A DNA stretch of 64,000 nucleotides, from NCBI RefSeq assembly GCF_041956535.1, contig NW_027192201.1:424206-488205 (forward strand). The letters are read 5' to 3'. The stretch is from Calcarisporiella thermophila CBS 279.70. Its lineage: Eukaryota; Calcarisporiellomycota. The notes under the pieces were generated by a model. It was given only the letters and a program-made list of their open reading frames with translations, was not told the DNA's origin and ran no database searches. Of this stretch, positions 45,285 through 56,074 are shown piece after piece; the stretch's first letter is position 1; each line of letters opens with the position of its first letter. The translations under genes were made by a program, and so were the position numbers.

Positions 45285-48200
45285 CTAGGAATTCGAAGTA
45301 ACCAGTATCAAGTCCTGCTCCGACCTGGAACGTCTACCCACGCCTCCATCTCTTTCCTTTTGCTGTAGCTGTTGCTGGAAGCGTTGCTTTACTGAGCCAC
45401 GACGGAAAGGGTTCATGATCAAAGTCTGTCTGTCACCGGCTGGGGACTCGGAAGTGGATGCTGAGGTTCGTAGGGACGGGAAACGGATTAGACCGCCCAG
45501 CCCACCTTTTCCATCGCCAGTCCCACTAACCCCGCCCACCACCCCTCTGTTTGAGGAGGGATAAGACGAGGCGTTTGGCGAGCCCCATCCACTCCCCACC
45601 ATATCTTCAATGAAGCCTTGTCGTGCACGCATCTGGGGTGCCGATATTTTCGACGCTTTGTAAGCTGCGTTCTCGCCCCCAATCACTTTAGCAAGAATCC
45701 AGGTTTTCAGCTCGCTTGCCTTGAAGATGGGAGGGTCAGGGAGCGGTGGCCCAAAGGCGGGGACCTCATCATCAACAACCACTTCGACACGATAGTAAGC
45801 CTCGGAAGAACTATGGGGCTCAGGGTGAACGATAATGAAGACGTGGAGGAACTGGGACTTGATCATCGCGGGATTAATCGGCTGGCGACCCTCCACAAAA
45901 ATGATACACACAATATCTAATCGGGTAAAAACGACAAAAGATTCAGGTCAGCATTCTCTCCTCAATCACCACATTCAAGGCGTGTTTACCGTTTCCGATA
46001 TGCTTTTTGCGTGCAACCTGGTACCGGTCGCCTTGCTTCCAAGGTAACAGTGTGCTTACATGGTATGCGATCTCAAAGTCCCCCCATATTTGGTTCCAGT
46101 ACATCCATCTCCCACCCTCCTCACCTCTTGTATCCAGGCCACCTGCCCATCCATTCCATCCATTCAGCTCCACTTTCCGTCCCACCACTTCGTCCAAAAA
46201 CCGGTCGAAAGCCTCGCTCCCCTCCTTATTTCCAAACCACTCTGCCTCAGTCTGCTGCCCAGGGGCCACATATAGAACGCCAACCTTGTACTTTCGCGTA
46301 TACCGCATCTCATCTAGTCTAAGGAGCTGGCGTTCGAACGGATCGGAAAAGAGCGTGTGCAGTCGCGCTGTCGCGAGCTGCGGATGTGACATCTGAACAA
46401 CCGTGTCCCATATCAAATTAGAGGGGGTGGAGGTGGAGAGCAGGGAGGCAGAGGATTCACGTCGACGGGAGAGAAAAGATCGTGTAGGCGGGGGAGAAAC
46501 GGCCCATTCGGGAATGACAAGGCGGATATCCGGGAGCTAAGGGATGGAAAACCATTTCATTCTAGCTACAGCACTCAACATTATAAGGTATGCTGGCCTT
46601 GCATACCTCTTTTCTGCGAACTATTAAGCGAAACTGATAATGCATTTTGGGCGGAGCGGTCGAGTCCGACTGCAATTGAATCTTGGTAAGCGGCTCGCGC
46701 ACTACCGAGACGATAACCGGGCCGAGGCCCTCGACAACCCCGCAATAAGTGCGATGCTCTATCAACGGTTTACATTGTTAATGCCCTCTGATGATCATGG
46801 CACATGCCTAATAGAAATCTCATTGCAAACCTTTTCCTACAAAATATTGTCTAAACCACTGACACCCGAGGTCCAAATGCTCAATGGGCCATTCCGAATA
46901 GTTCATCGGCTCCCTCTCAGGGCGAGAATTGGCCCACGGCTCTTTCTCCTGTGTGCCATTGGACTCGGTCGGATCCCAGACTCGGTTTGGCCCCTCGACT
47001 CTGTAGCCTTTCATTGGGAAAGCCATTACTCTGGGGCCCTTCACAAACTCATCAACACACTCTCGCACCCGGTCCTTAACTCGGTTCACAGCATCAGGCA
47101 GGCTCTCCCCCAAGCCATCCTCCCATTTCTCGAAATGTTTTGTTAGACACGCCGATGCGTGGGCAAGAGACATGACGTTCACCCCACTAAAGGAAAGTAT
47201 TGTGCTGAGCCTTTCACAGATGTCGAGCACCTCTTCCGCAAGCGCCAGCTCTTTACCGGTGCTGGAAATAAGCATGTCACATCTTGTCGCAAGCGTCTTG
47301 TGTAACGCAGTGACAGTGGTGATAGTAAGGGCATCCGCTGGCTTTATTGGAGGGACTTCTTGATCACTAGGGAATTCACCATTAGCCAGAGCACCATGGA
47401 GTTCTACGCTTCCTTCGCCCAACAGATGGCCTCCGCCCCTTTCCACCTGAGTATTGTCAGAAAAGGGCCCCTCTTCAATAGCATTATTGCCCTCACCAAA
47501 AACATATGGATCTCTTCCTTCCCTCTCATCCCCCTCAATTCCCTCCTCAATTCTATTCTCCACGGACAAAAATGTCAAGCGTTTAAGTGCATCCTCCAGC
47601 AAAGATTCTTCGACACTGCCACTCTCTGCTTCCGCTGAGAATCGACTTGGAGGTAGAGAGAGCCTCCTGTTGGCAAAAGTGGGTGTCTTCTCGGGATCAC
47701 AAACAAAAGATCCTTCAGAAGCGAATGTCTGCTTCTCTGCGTTGCCGACATTCAATTTCCCCGGCCTTCGTTGAGTCAGGTTCTGCCTTGTGGCCGTGAT
47801 GGGGCCGGAGAGAGGATCAGACTTTGCAAGAATTGTCGGGATTGATGCATTCGCTTTTTTTTCTCCCTCGACAGGGTCAACCGGCTTTCCGAAGCTAGCT
47901 TCTTCAATGAGTCCAGTGAGAGACTCATCAGCAGGTAGAGTGGCCAGCCTCGCACCTGGGTTATTACTCAGTTTCCTTGTGCTGTGCAGTGCAGGAGATG
48001 ATTGTGATTTGGTACTCCGTGATGAATTTCTTCGCGAGTATCTGATTCCGAAAGCTTTTGAGAGCGGGTTTGATGTTGCATGCGAGGGTGGTGGATTGCC
48101 CCCGTTTTTACTATTGGGTTTATTAGAATGTTCTGTTCCTTTGGCAGACGATTTTGAAACATGAGAGGGCTGCCTCGTTAGTGCTCCTCGCATAGTTTCT

Positions 48201-49427
48201 TTGATACTGGCAAAACGGACCGCCAATCTTGACATCGTACTACTTGTGGTGGATTGCCCCGACTGCAACGATTCTAAAGAATCGCGCCGAAGAATTTCAA
48301 AATCAGACCGAGCAGGACTAATGGGAGGGGGCAGGGACGGCTGCGCAAAGGAGAAGCAGGAGGCGAAGCATTTATCCGAGAAATTAAATGTGGTGCAAGG
48401 AGAATGAAGGGTGCTGTTGACGATAGTTTTGCTTGAATCGGAAGATGATCCCGGGAACGAGCGAGGTTCTTCGCGAGTGGCCGGAGGCAAGTTCAGAAAA
48501 CTATTGCTGCTTCCTCCACTTACGCATTTAACCTCATCCTCGGATGCATTTTGTGGTGAGAATGGCACGTTGGCTGAAGGGTTGATTGCCGCAGGGTCTG
48601 AGCCATCTTGGCTCAGACCGATATATGAAGACCGGCCGGGCAACAGAGATGGTGCCCTCGGCTGATCGCAGCGTGAATGAGAGGACTTTTGGCGGGGCGG
48701 GGGAGGAAGAGCTGTAGAGACGAAAGAGGCGACCGATTGTCGTGCTGACGTCTGGGAGAGCGACCCGAGATCAACTTCCATTTCATAAGGGGATGGAGAC
48801 GAGAGAAGCCATTCCTCAAGTTCTTGGTGATTAATTGAATAACGTTGGCAGTTATCGGAGTCAATTGTGTTGGTATTTTCTCTGCTAGTGTCTTGAGCCG
48901 AGCTTTGTGAGAATTTTAGTGAAGATGCTTTGTTGCTCTCTACACAGGAAATAAAAGTTGTACACTTGAATGTCCATATAAACCGTATTTATAGGAAAAA
49001 CAACAGACTTACCTTTATCGCCGTCGCATTTCCGTGGTATGTGCTCGATACAATATGGAAAACCACCGCATACGACAAAATTGTCGGACGAAAGTGCCCG
49101 TTTACAACAGTAACATGCAAAGCACTGGAGAAATAGGCTGGAGAGGTTCAGTATTAGCAATATCAGCCGGGAATAATAAGACACTCACGGAAGGATGGTA
49201 GACACGATTATTGATTGAGACGCCATCTAACACAACACTAGATTAAAGTGTATGAGCATACAATAAAAAAAACGCGTCCATTAGAACCAAGTATCTTTTT
49301 TCGGATGAAACAATTTTAACATGGATAGTAATAAATCTGAAAATGCAAACAATCACAAAGAATATTCTTACAGTAGTTTCCCACATGCAGCGCATTTCTG
49401 GGGTGGCATAATGGGCCTCAACTCCAT
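45285..49427 (-). CDS. LIM-domain plus RapGAP protein
   Basis: Exons (minus) are 49427-49372, 49237-49189, 49124-49013, 48939-46831, 46758-46607, 46536-45990 and 45916-45285, giving 1218 residues. A complete LIM zinc domain occupies about residues 12-63: CAAC, HPSC, CFACYCC and FPYCIEH give all eight ligands. About 700 residues of Ser/Pro-rich disorder follow, with a short helical block (LAEEVLDICERLSTIL). The RapGAP domain spans about 775-1080: YFVGKEHRTYCGVVEGLGPV, then GWNGWAGGLDT, then FEIAYHVSTLLPW, then KKHIGNDIVCIIFVEG. The Asn in HIGND (about 1008) is the catalytic Asn thumb of RapGAPs, so GAP activity toward a Ras/Rap-type GTPase is expected. The tail is basic and disordered. Joining across introns restores both domains. 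Confidence 0.88.
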
Positions 49428-50417
49428 TGTAATTATTGCGAAAATAGAATGGTTGCAAAAAATATATAATTCTTCCACTAGAACTTGACGCGCTGAATGG
49501 CGCGCCACTCCTTAACAAAGGGACACGATTCAGACGGTTGATGTTGTACGCGCTAGTAAAGAGATCAATTCGAGCCAGCAGTTGTGTGTAATATCAAATT
49601 GAACGTGTTCCTGATGAGTCCAAGATTGAGATGGTGAGCCAAATTAGATTTCGCTTGAATGAGAAAAATCTTTGGGCACCACAGCAGAGGAGAAGGGGAT
49701 TGGCGGTGGCAGGGAATCGGGAATGAGGGCACGGGATGGGAAAACGCGGACTGAAGGGGGAGACACCAAGCTGTGCTGGATGGGGGGGCAAAGGAATAAG
49801 GTCGGTGGCACTTTAACTTCTAGGAAAAAAGGATATTAAGCAACACAAAGGAGAGAGCTTCCGTCAGAACCTGAATGGCTCAGGATTTTGCGTAACCACT
49901 TTGCAAATCAATCTGCTGCCCCTCCATGAGAAGGCAATTCGACAAAGCCTAACCGAAAGAAAGCCCCTGATGATCCAGGATTGCCACTCGCATCGGAACT
50001 GCAGCGTGCTTCTACGGCCCCCTCCGGCTGATACGATGGCGGATTGCTGCGCATTCTCCCCCACGACCGACTGCGGTGGGCTAGCCGGCCTTGCGCTTGA
50101 CCCAAAAGAACGGGTCCTGGTTCCCCGCGGATAAACGAGGAATGGGATCGGGCTATTTGCCCCAAAGCATCCATCCGAGTTTAAGAATGGGCGCGATTCC
50201 CGCAATCGAGCCTCATGCTCAGCTCGATTCCGGAACATTTTTCTAGAACTTGCGTCATCACTCCATTGCCAAGAGGGGAACTATATTCATATATTTTGTC
50301 GGCTCAGGAGTATCTCTGCCCCTTGATCCTTTCATTTCTCTTCATCCTCAGCCTAGGCTCATTTGAACCCTGCAATTGTAGTTTGATTACTGGTTATTTC
50401 CTCAACCGACATCCGAA
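49428..50417. promoter_or_regulatory. Divergent 1-kb region LIM-RapGAP / four-helix protein
   Basis: No gene supported. The half nearest the LIM-RapGAP start is AT-rich; 49650-50200 is more GC-rich with short unconvincing open frames. Confidence 0.5.
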
Positions 50418-51206
50418 ATGAAGGCCTGCTGTTTCTGTATTGACCTCAGGACGGCAACCATCTTCCTCTCCCTTATGGGAATTCTTAGCCATGTTTTTTC
50501 TGGCATTACTCTCTCCTCCGTCAATGACATGGGCGATGATCAATATCTGATCCCGGTTGTTTCCGCCTACAATTGGATTGCAGCCCTGGCTTGTGCACTT
50601 GGTTTCGCTGGCGTGTTCAAGGTGAGTCTCATTTTTCATCATGATTAATTCATTGCATTAGTGCTCATGGATCCTGGTTATTTTTAGAAAAATGCTGCTT
50701 TGGTTAAAGTTTTCAGCATCTACTATTGGCTTGATCTCTCTCTCGGCTTTGCGTTCATTACTTTGTTCAGTATCTTTTCGTTCGGCTTCAGAGATGATCT
50801 GTGTGATGCCATTGTCGAGCAGCCGGATCTCGACATCACCCGTGAAGAATGTCTAGCCAATTATTACACAATTTTGGGCATCGCACTAGCTGCTCAGGGC
50901 ATCTGTCTTCTCATCAAGGTAATGCTGCTAAATAGTTCTTTTTCCGCCCCCAGCAAGGGTATCCTAACGTATTGTATTCCTGAATAGCTCCATTTCTCCC
51001 TTGCCATCTGGAACTACTATCGTGCCTTGGTGCGGGAAGAAGAGCAGTACAGCGTACCCTACTCATCCTACTATCCCGGCAACTACCGCTTCTTGTTCGG
51101 CACACCTGGCTATGCTTACTCCAACGTGCCCCAGCATGCCGATGAAGCTGTTCCGCCACCTTACGAAGATACCAAGATGGCCACATCCGCATCTGTTAAG
51201 CAGTGA
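50418..51206 (+). CDS. Four-helix membrane protein with PPxY tail
   Basis: Exons 50418-50621, 50688-50918 and 50988-51206 give 217 residues. Four hydrophobic segments are visible: about 10-30 (ATIFLSLMGILSHVFSGI), 45-66, 75-100 (YYWLDLSLGFAFITLFSIFS) and 128-155 (YYTILGIALAAQGICLLI). The N-terminus begins MKACCFCIDLRTA, with a Cys cluster that could be palmitoylated. The cytosolic tail holds PPPYED, a PPxY motif that binds WW domains of Rsp5/NEDD4-type ubiquitin ligases. Similar four-helix proteins are common in zygomycete and basidiomycete genomes, without known function. A role as a vacuolar or plasma membrane adaptor is inference. Confidence 0.8.
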
Positions 51207-51692
51207 ATTTTTTTTTTGTCTTCAAGAAACAAGCTTCCTCCAAAAGCAATTAGAAATGACTTGATTTTTCATTTCCTTCCTTGCCCGCTTTCATTGTAAG
51301 CGCTTCCTTATTTTGTACTTTTTTTATTTCGATATATATCACATAGGAAATATCAATTTAAATACATTCGTTTTGACTAGTACTTACTTCAGTTATTAAA
51401 AAAAGTCTATCTCACCAAATTTTGCTTCGCATGCCATATGACTTTAGATGGGGTTCATGCATAAATCATCGTGAGCTGGAGAGTGGGGAAAGGGCGCCAA
51501 GGCTTCGGGCAATTGGGTTTTCAATTCATTAGCGCCCAGCAAAATCATGCCCCCTCTTCCCCACAATGGCATCAGCTCGCATTAGAGCTTCGTGGGCAAC
51601 CACCTAAAAGATTTTGATAGTGGAGCAAAATCCCCCCATTTTTCTCTTGCTTGCTGAAGTGGTCCAACACTGGGTACCAAATACCATACAAA
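51207..51692. other. Spacer before the CaaX zinc-finger gene
   Basis: AT-rich 3' sequence of the four-helix gene, then a short promoter. Nothing else seen. Confidence 0.55.
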
Positions 51693-51992
51693 ATGGGTAT
51701 CATATGCTATGAGTGCAATGAAGACGTTGGAACCCTGCCCGAGTACTACGCGCATGTCGAGGAGCGGCACCAGCTCGGCAAAGATCCCTACCACTGCTTG
51801 CGTTGTGGCCAGGGTATGGCAAGTATGCATGAAGCCAGTCTGCATAGGTGTATAGATAAAGAGGAAGAGGCGAGGAAAAAGAAGGAGGAGGAAGAGAAAA
51901 AAAAGAAAGAGGAAGAAGAGAGCGAGGAGAGCGAGGAAGAAAAAAATGAGTTGGAGGTGGACCCGTGGTCATCGTGCTGTACTATTTTATAA
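51693..51992 (+). CDS. Small zinc-finger protein with CaaX prenylation end
   Basis: Single exon of 99 residues. It opens with two C2H2-like fingers in tandem: CYECNEDVGTLPEYYAHVEE followed by RH (C-x2-C-x12-H-x4-H), then CLRCGQGMASMHEASLHRC (C-x2-C-x12-H-x1-C). A 45-residue Lys/Glu-rich helix with coiled-coil character follows. The protein ends SSCCTIL: the last four residues CTIL are a CaaX box, and terminal Leu usually directs geranylgeranylation, while the preceding Cys could be palmitoylated. A soluble zinc-finger helix tethered to membrane is therefore predicted. No family recognised. It could be missed or called spurious because of its size and low-complexity centre, but the paired fingers and CaaX end argue for a real gene. 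Confidence 0.7.
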   Translation: MGIICYECNEDVGTLPEYYAHVEERHQLGKDPYHCLRCGQGMASMHEASLHRCIDKEEEARKKKEEEEKKKKEEEESEESEEEKNELEVDPWSSCCTIL

Positions 51993-52450
51993 GGTCTTTG
52001 ATGACCACGCACTCAGGATGATAAAGTGCCTTGTATTCAAGTTTTCTCGTACATTACTAGTGCTATACCATTACATTTGTGAATGGCTGTATCTCCTCGT
52101 GTCAACTTCCTATTCACGGGACGTATCAATAGACTCTTTTTCCAACTCGCTACGTAGCTTATAAACAAAGGAAGAGTTTTTTCTTTCTTTCTTTAGGCCT
52201 ATATGGTATTCAGCACATTCACACACTTTTGAGTATAACTGTACATAAACTTCTTTACCGTCTCCATCTTAAATCAAAAGAAAGAACAAGCGAGAAAGGG
52301 AAGTTAGAGGCGAAAAAAAAAAGGTAAAAATTACACACAAAAGGGAAGATGAAAAAAAAAAAATATAAAAAAATGAGAGTATATAGTCTATTCCATTTTT
52401 TTTTGGGTAGAGTCAAAAAGTTAGAGAGTAGGATCAGTATATAAATAGGA
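51993..52450. other. Convergent spacer CaaX protein / TIM17
   Basis: A/T-rich with several A-runs (for example about 52310-52375). No gene. Confidence 0.6.
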
Positions 52451-53075
52451 TTATTGTGGGCTAGGTGCTGGGGTTTGTGGCTGTATGTCGGGAAGCTAAA
52501 AGACGACGAAAGAGATTGCTTTAGTCTCTAAAGATATCCACAAAATGTCACCAGCTCGCTTACCTGAGGCATAACCGGTCTATTCTGCTCGGCAGTAAAC
52601 CTATTCATAGCAATTCCGATACCTTCTATAAGAGCAAGAATAACCCCTCCAAACACAGCCGAGGTAGTGGCGATCTTCAACCCTCCTCTTGCACTCAGTA
52701 CACCTCCGGTCACGAAGCCAGACATGATCGAATTCCAGGGGTCCTCCTTTTGGCGCAACGATTTGAAACCACAATCAAAAGTGGAGAAGAGACCGCCCCA
52801 AACTGCGAAATTGCCGCCAAGCACAGGAGCTCGGGCCTTCATAGCAGAGAGAGCACCAGCAAGACGTTCGCCCTTGGGACTGTTTTTAGCCCCCTTAATG
52901 GTATGCCAAATACCGCCACCAATAGCGCCCATAGCAAAGGCACCTCCAGCGTCGTTAACAATAACCCATGGGCTGTTCAGCGAGCAGCAAAATGCAAATT
53001 AAATTAGCAACATGGTAACCCCAAGAGAATTCATTATACGTACCAAGGATCCCGACTATGATCAGCTCGAGTCAT
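52451..53075 (-). CDS. TIM17: Mitochondrial import channel subunit Tim17
   Basis: Core subunit of the TIM23 presequence translocase of the inner membrane. Exons (minus) are 53075-53044, 52972-52564 and 52495-52451, giving 161 residues, the normal size. It begins [20 protein letters not shown], holds the conserved [12 protein letters not shown] stretch, [40 protein letters not shown] and [17 protein letters not shown], with four membrane helices. The Cys in RDPCPW and the Cys in FDCG are the pair that forms a disulphide in yeast Tim17. The last exon adds a Pro/Gln-rich tail. All junctions are in frame. Confidence 0.96.
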
Positions 53076-53321
53076 TTTTTAATATTAAGTATTTCTGAAA
53101 ATGAAAAAGAAAAAAATGTATATATAAATGGATGGGAATCGAAAAGATTTCAAAAGAGGTGACCACTCGGACAAAAGGGCTTCGTTGAGTTGGGGAGGGG
53201 GTAAACAAGAGGTGACGTATCCATATTTGCAGTCACAAAATTAAGGATTCATGCTCAACAGACAATTGGGTTCCTTGACGCGTTATTTCCCTTCCATCCC
53301 CCCTCCATAGAGTTAGAGGCG
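53076..53321. promoter_or_regulatory. Divergent promoter TIM17 / ASH2
   Basis: 246 bp between start codons. No specific element recognised. Confidence 0.45.
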
Positions 53322-55650
53322 ATGGAGACACAAATCCCCTACGATCCCAGCTTATTGTCATGGAATGAACTCCACACGGTGAATGAGAGTCATCAATACT
53401 GCTATTGTGGCCGGGATCGAGACTTGTCAAAGCTGGAGCTCCAGTGTCAATGTAGGTGCTTCCGATTTGGCGGAGAGTAGAATAGCATCGGCGAATTTTC
53501 TAATGCACGCCTTTAATGTCCTAATAGCATGTTTAAATTGGTTTCACGATGACTGCCTCTCCGTCTCGCTCGGTCCCGTGCTACCTTTTATCACCAATTA
53601 TCGATTTGTATGTCGCATGTGTTCTCCTTCCCACGAGGAGTCTTTCGAGCGATTGCGGGCCGGCTGGAAGGAGATATGCGCCACTGCGGTTGCCAATCAG
53701 TTGCTGGAGCATCTTCTAGAAGACAATCGTTCAAACTCCTCTGTTGTTAAACACAGTCTATATGCAGACCGATGGGCGGAGGAGTTGAATCCAGGGCAAT
53801 ACTGGTTCAACAAGAAAGACAATTTTGTGCCTTTTGTGGATCGGAATTGGAAAGCCCTGTGCACGGAGAGATCTCGGACCAGCACATGGTAAGAAATAGC
53901 CCATGCTGACAGACTTCTAGTATTACAGCGTCTTATTCATGGAATTCAACTTATAAAGGTGGGCAACTCTCGGAAGCTGTCTGTATAGCTCCAAGGACTT
54001 ATTTGAGGCTCGAGATGAGGGCAATCGCTCGGCTGCTTCCGATTTTCGACTTTTCAACCCCAACCTGTGGGAATTTCGGCCAATCTATAACCCTGTAAGT
54101 GGCACCACCCCAACTCTATAGGATGCCCATATCCTCTAACCCACCCATGATAGAATGTGCTTCCTAGAGGCTATCATCCAGGGCGCCCACAGCGTGAGCC
54201 CAAACGCAAGTCCGAGAGCGCAGCTGACTCTATTGGCCAAGCCAGTAGCAAACGCCAAATCAAGCGAAGCCCATCTGTGGCCGCCCAAACACCTTCCTCC
54301 GCCTCCACCCCTCCGCAATATCTGCAGACCACCTTCACCTCCTCGCAAGAACACCCGTTCAATACAAACCGCTTCCGATACAACTTCGCTGTCCCTAACC
54401 CGTTGATGCCCCACGTACCCTATCGTCTCCCCGACAGTCGCAACGGGTTGACGCTCAGTTTAGAGGATCGGTGCACCGGCATCCGGTACAATCGAGATAT
54501 GACCACAGCGATGGGCGAAAAAGGCTTCCGGATGGCAAGAGCGACATGCGGGGTACAAGAGGGCCGGTGGTATTTCGAGGTTTTCATTGACAAAGGGGGG
54601 GGGGAGGGTGAGACTAAAAATAGCCGCACAGGTGCTCATGTGAGACTGGGATTTGCGCGAAGAGAGGCGAGTTTGAACGCGCCGGTGGGCTTTGACGCAT
54701 ACTCTTATGGCGTGAGGGATTCGACGGGGGAGAGGGTCTTTTGCTCCCGGCTCTCACGATTTTGTGAGCCATTTCGTACTGGTGACGTGATTGGGGTGTA
54801 TATATCGCTACCGCCGTCCGGCTACCAACGCAAAACCCCTATTCCCGAGTTGGGACGGGGGCGGGGGCAATTTAAGAAGCCGGCCAACAAATTCGCCTCG
54901 AGCTCGGCGGCCACGCAGCAGGGGGCCTCGGCCTTGCGACAGCGCATCCCGATCAACTTCAAGGGGTTGGTGTACTTCGAGGAGCGAAACTACATTGCCT
55001 CGAAACAAATGGAAGAGCTCTCGCAACCCCCGCTCTCTACTCTGACTGGGTACCGCCCAGACTGGGAAAAGAAACAGCTTAACGGGAGTGGTGGCGACGA
55101 GGCGTTGAAGCCATGGGAAGCCACTGACACCAATGCACTGCTCTCCCGCCTTCCCTCAGACCTTGCGCGAATTCCCGGGTCGAAAATCATCATCTATAAA
55201 AATGGAAAGTGCCAGGGGACCGCCTTCGAAGAGCTACTGGACTTCAGAGCCAGCGTGGATGCAAGCGAGCACCAGAATCTGGTGGGGATTCATGGGCCGA
55301 TTCGGGGGGATGACGGAAGCTTGGGATACTACCCCGCCGTCAGCGTCTACGGCGGAGGGCAGGTGACGCTGAACTTTGGGCCAAGGTTTGTGTTCGCCCC
55401 GCCAAACGACCCGGAACTCGAGGCTTCAAATGGGACATCGAATCCCAGTGACGTGCGCGAACAACCCCCCAAGAGGACGTGGCGCCCCATGTCGGAAAGA
55501 TATCCGGAATTTCTTGTGGAGGAGTGCGTGTGGGACATGGTGGATGAGATCGAGAAGTGGGAAGAGCGTAAAGAGCTCTCCAGAGAGGGGAGAGAGGAGA
55601 GTATGGACGCGGTGATCGATGTCATGGTGAAGGATGCCATCGAGGACTGA
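53322..55650 (+). CDS. ASH2: COMPASS subunit Ash2 (ASH2L-like)
   Basis: Subunit of the Set1/COMPASS H3K4 methyltransferase. Exons 53322-53451, 53528-53888, 53959-54094 and 54154-55650 give 707 residues. An N-terminal PHD-like finger begins at residue 27 (CYCGRDRD, CQSCLNWFHDDC, FVCRMC) and is followed by a winged-helix segment ending STWWATLGSCLY. Residues 210-290 are a basic disordered linker. The SPRY domain runs from about 290 to 620 and includes GIRYNRDMTTAMGEKGFRMA and GRWYFEVFID, with an insertion typical of Ash2. The C-terminal helix after residue 655 (YPEFLVEECVWDMVDEIEKW) is the Dpy30-binding (SDI) motif. Unlike S. cerevisiae Bre2, the PHD-winged-helix half is fused, as in animals and S. 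pombe Ash2. Confidence 0.94.
54595..54604. repeat. G10 homopolymer inside ASH2 coding sequence
   Basis: Ten consecutive G encode Gly-Gly-Gly and the first base of Glu in the SPRY domain. It is a candidate slippage or sequencing-error site. Confidence 0.9.
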
Positions 55651-56074
55651 GCGCAAGGGGTGAGGAGGGACGAGGGGAGAGAAGCTCCGAAAGGAGCTCT
55701 TCTCTCCAGTTGTGTGTAAGATACTTTTTGTTTTTCGCCTGTGTATTTACCCTATTCTTCTATAATGTACCATGACATTTCCATATACACCTTTTTTTTT
55801 CCTTTATACAATTACTTACAGAATGCAATAATTTTATTATTTCTTTCTTTTACTTTCTCGTTGTGGCATCAACCCACCTAATTTCTACATTGTAGCGAGG
55901 GCGAATTATAATTTATTATTTGAATGTGCAAAAACAAAAAAAAATAATTTACGGGACTATAGAGAGAAATTGGAGAGCTACGAAGAGTATAGGGATGGGA
56001 CATACTTTACAACACAAGACCAGGCTATAATGCAAATAGGTTGATTTTAACAATACATAAAGAGAAGGGTATGA
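55651..56074. other. Convergent spacer ASH2 / GPI-type protein
   Basis: A short inverted repeat, GAGAGAAGCTCC / GGAGCTCTTCTCTC, at about 55677-55706 just after the ASH2 stop could form a hairpin in the 3' UTR. The rest is AT-rich. Confidence 0.5.
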
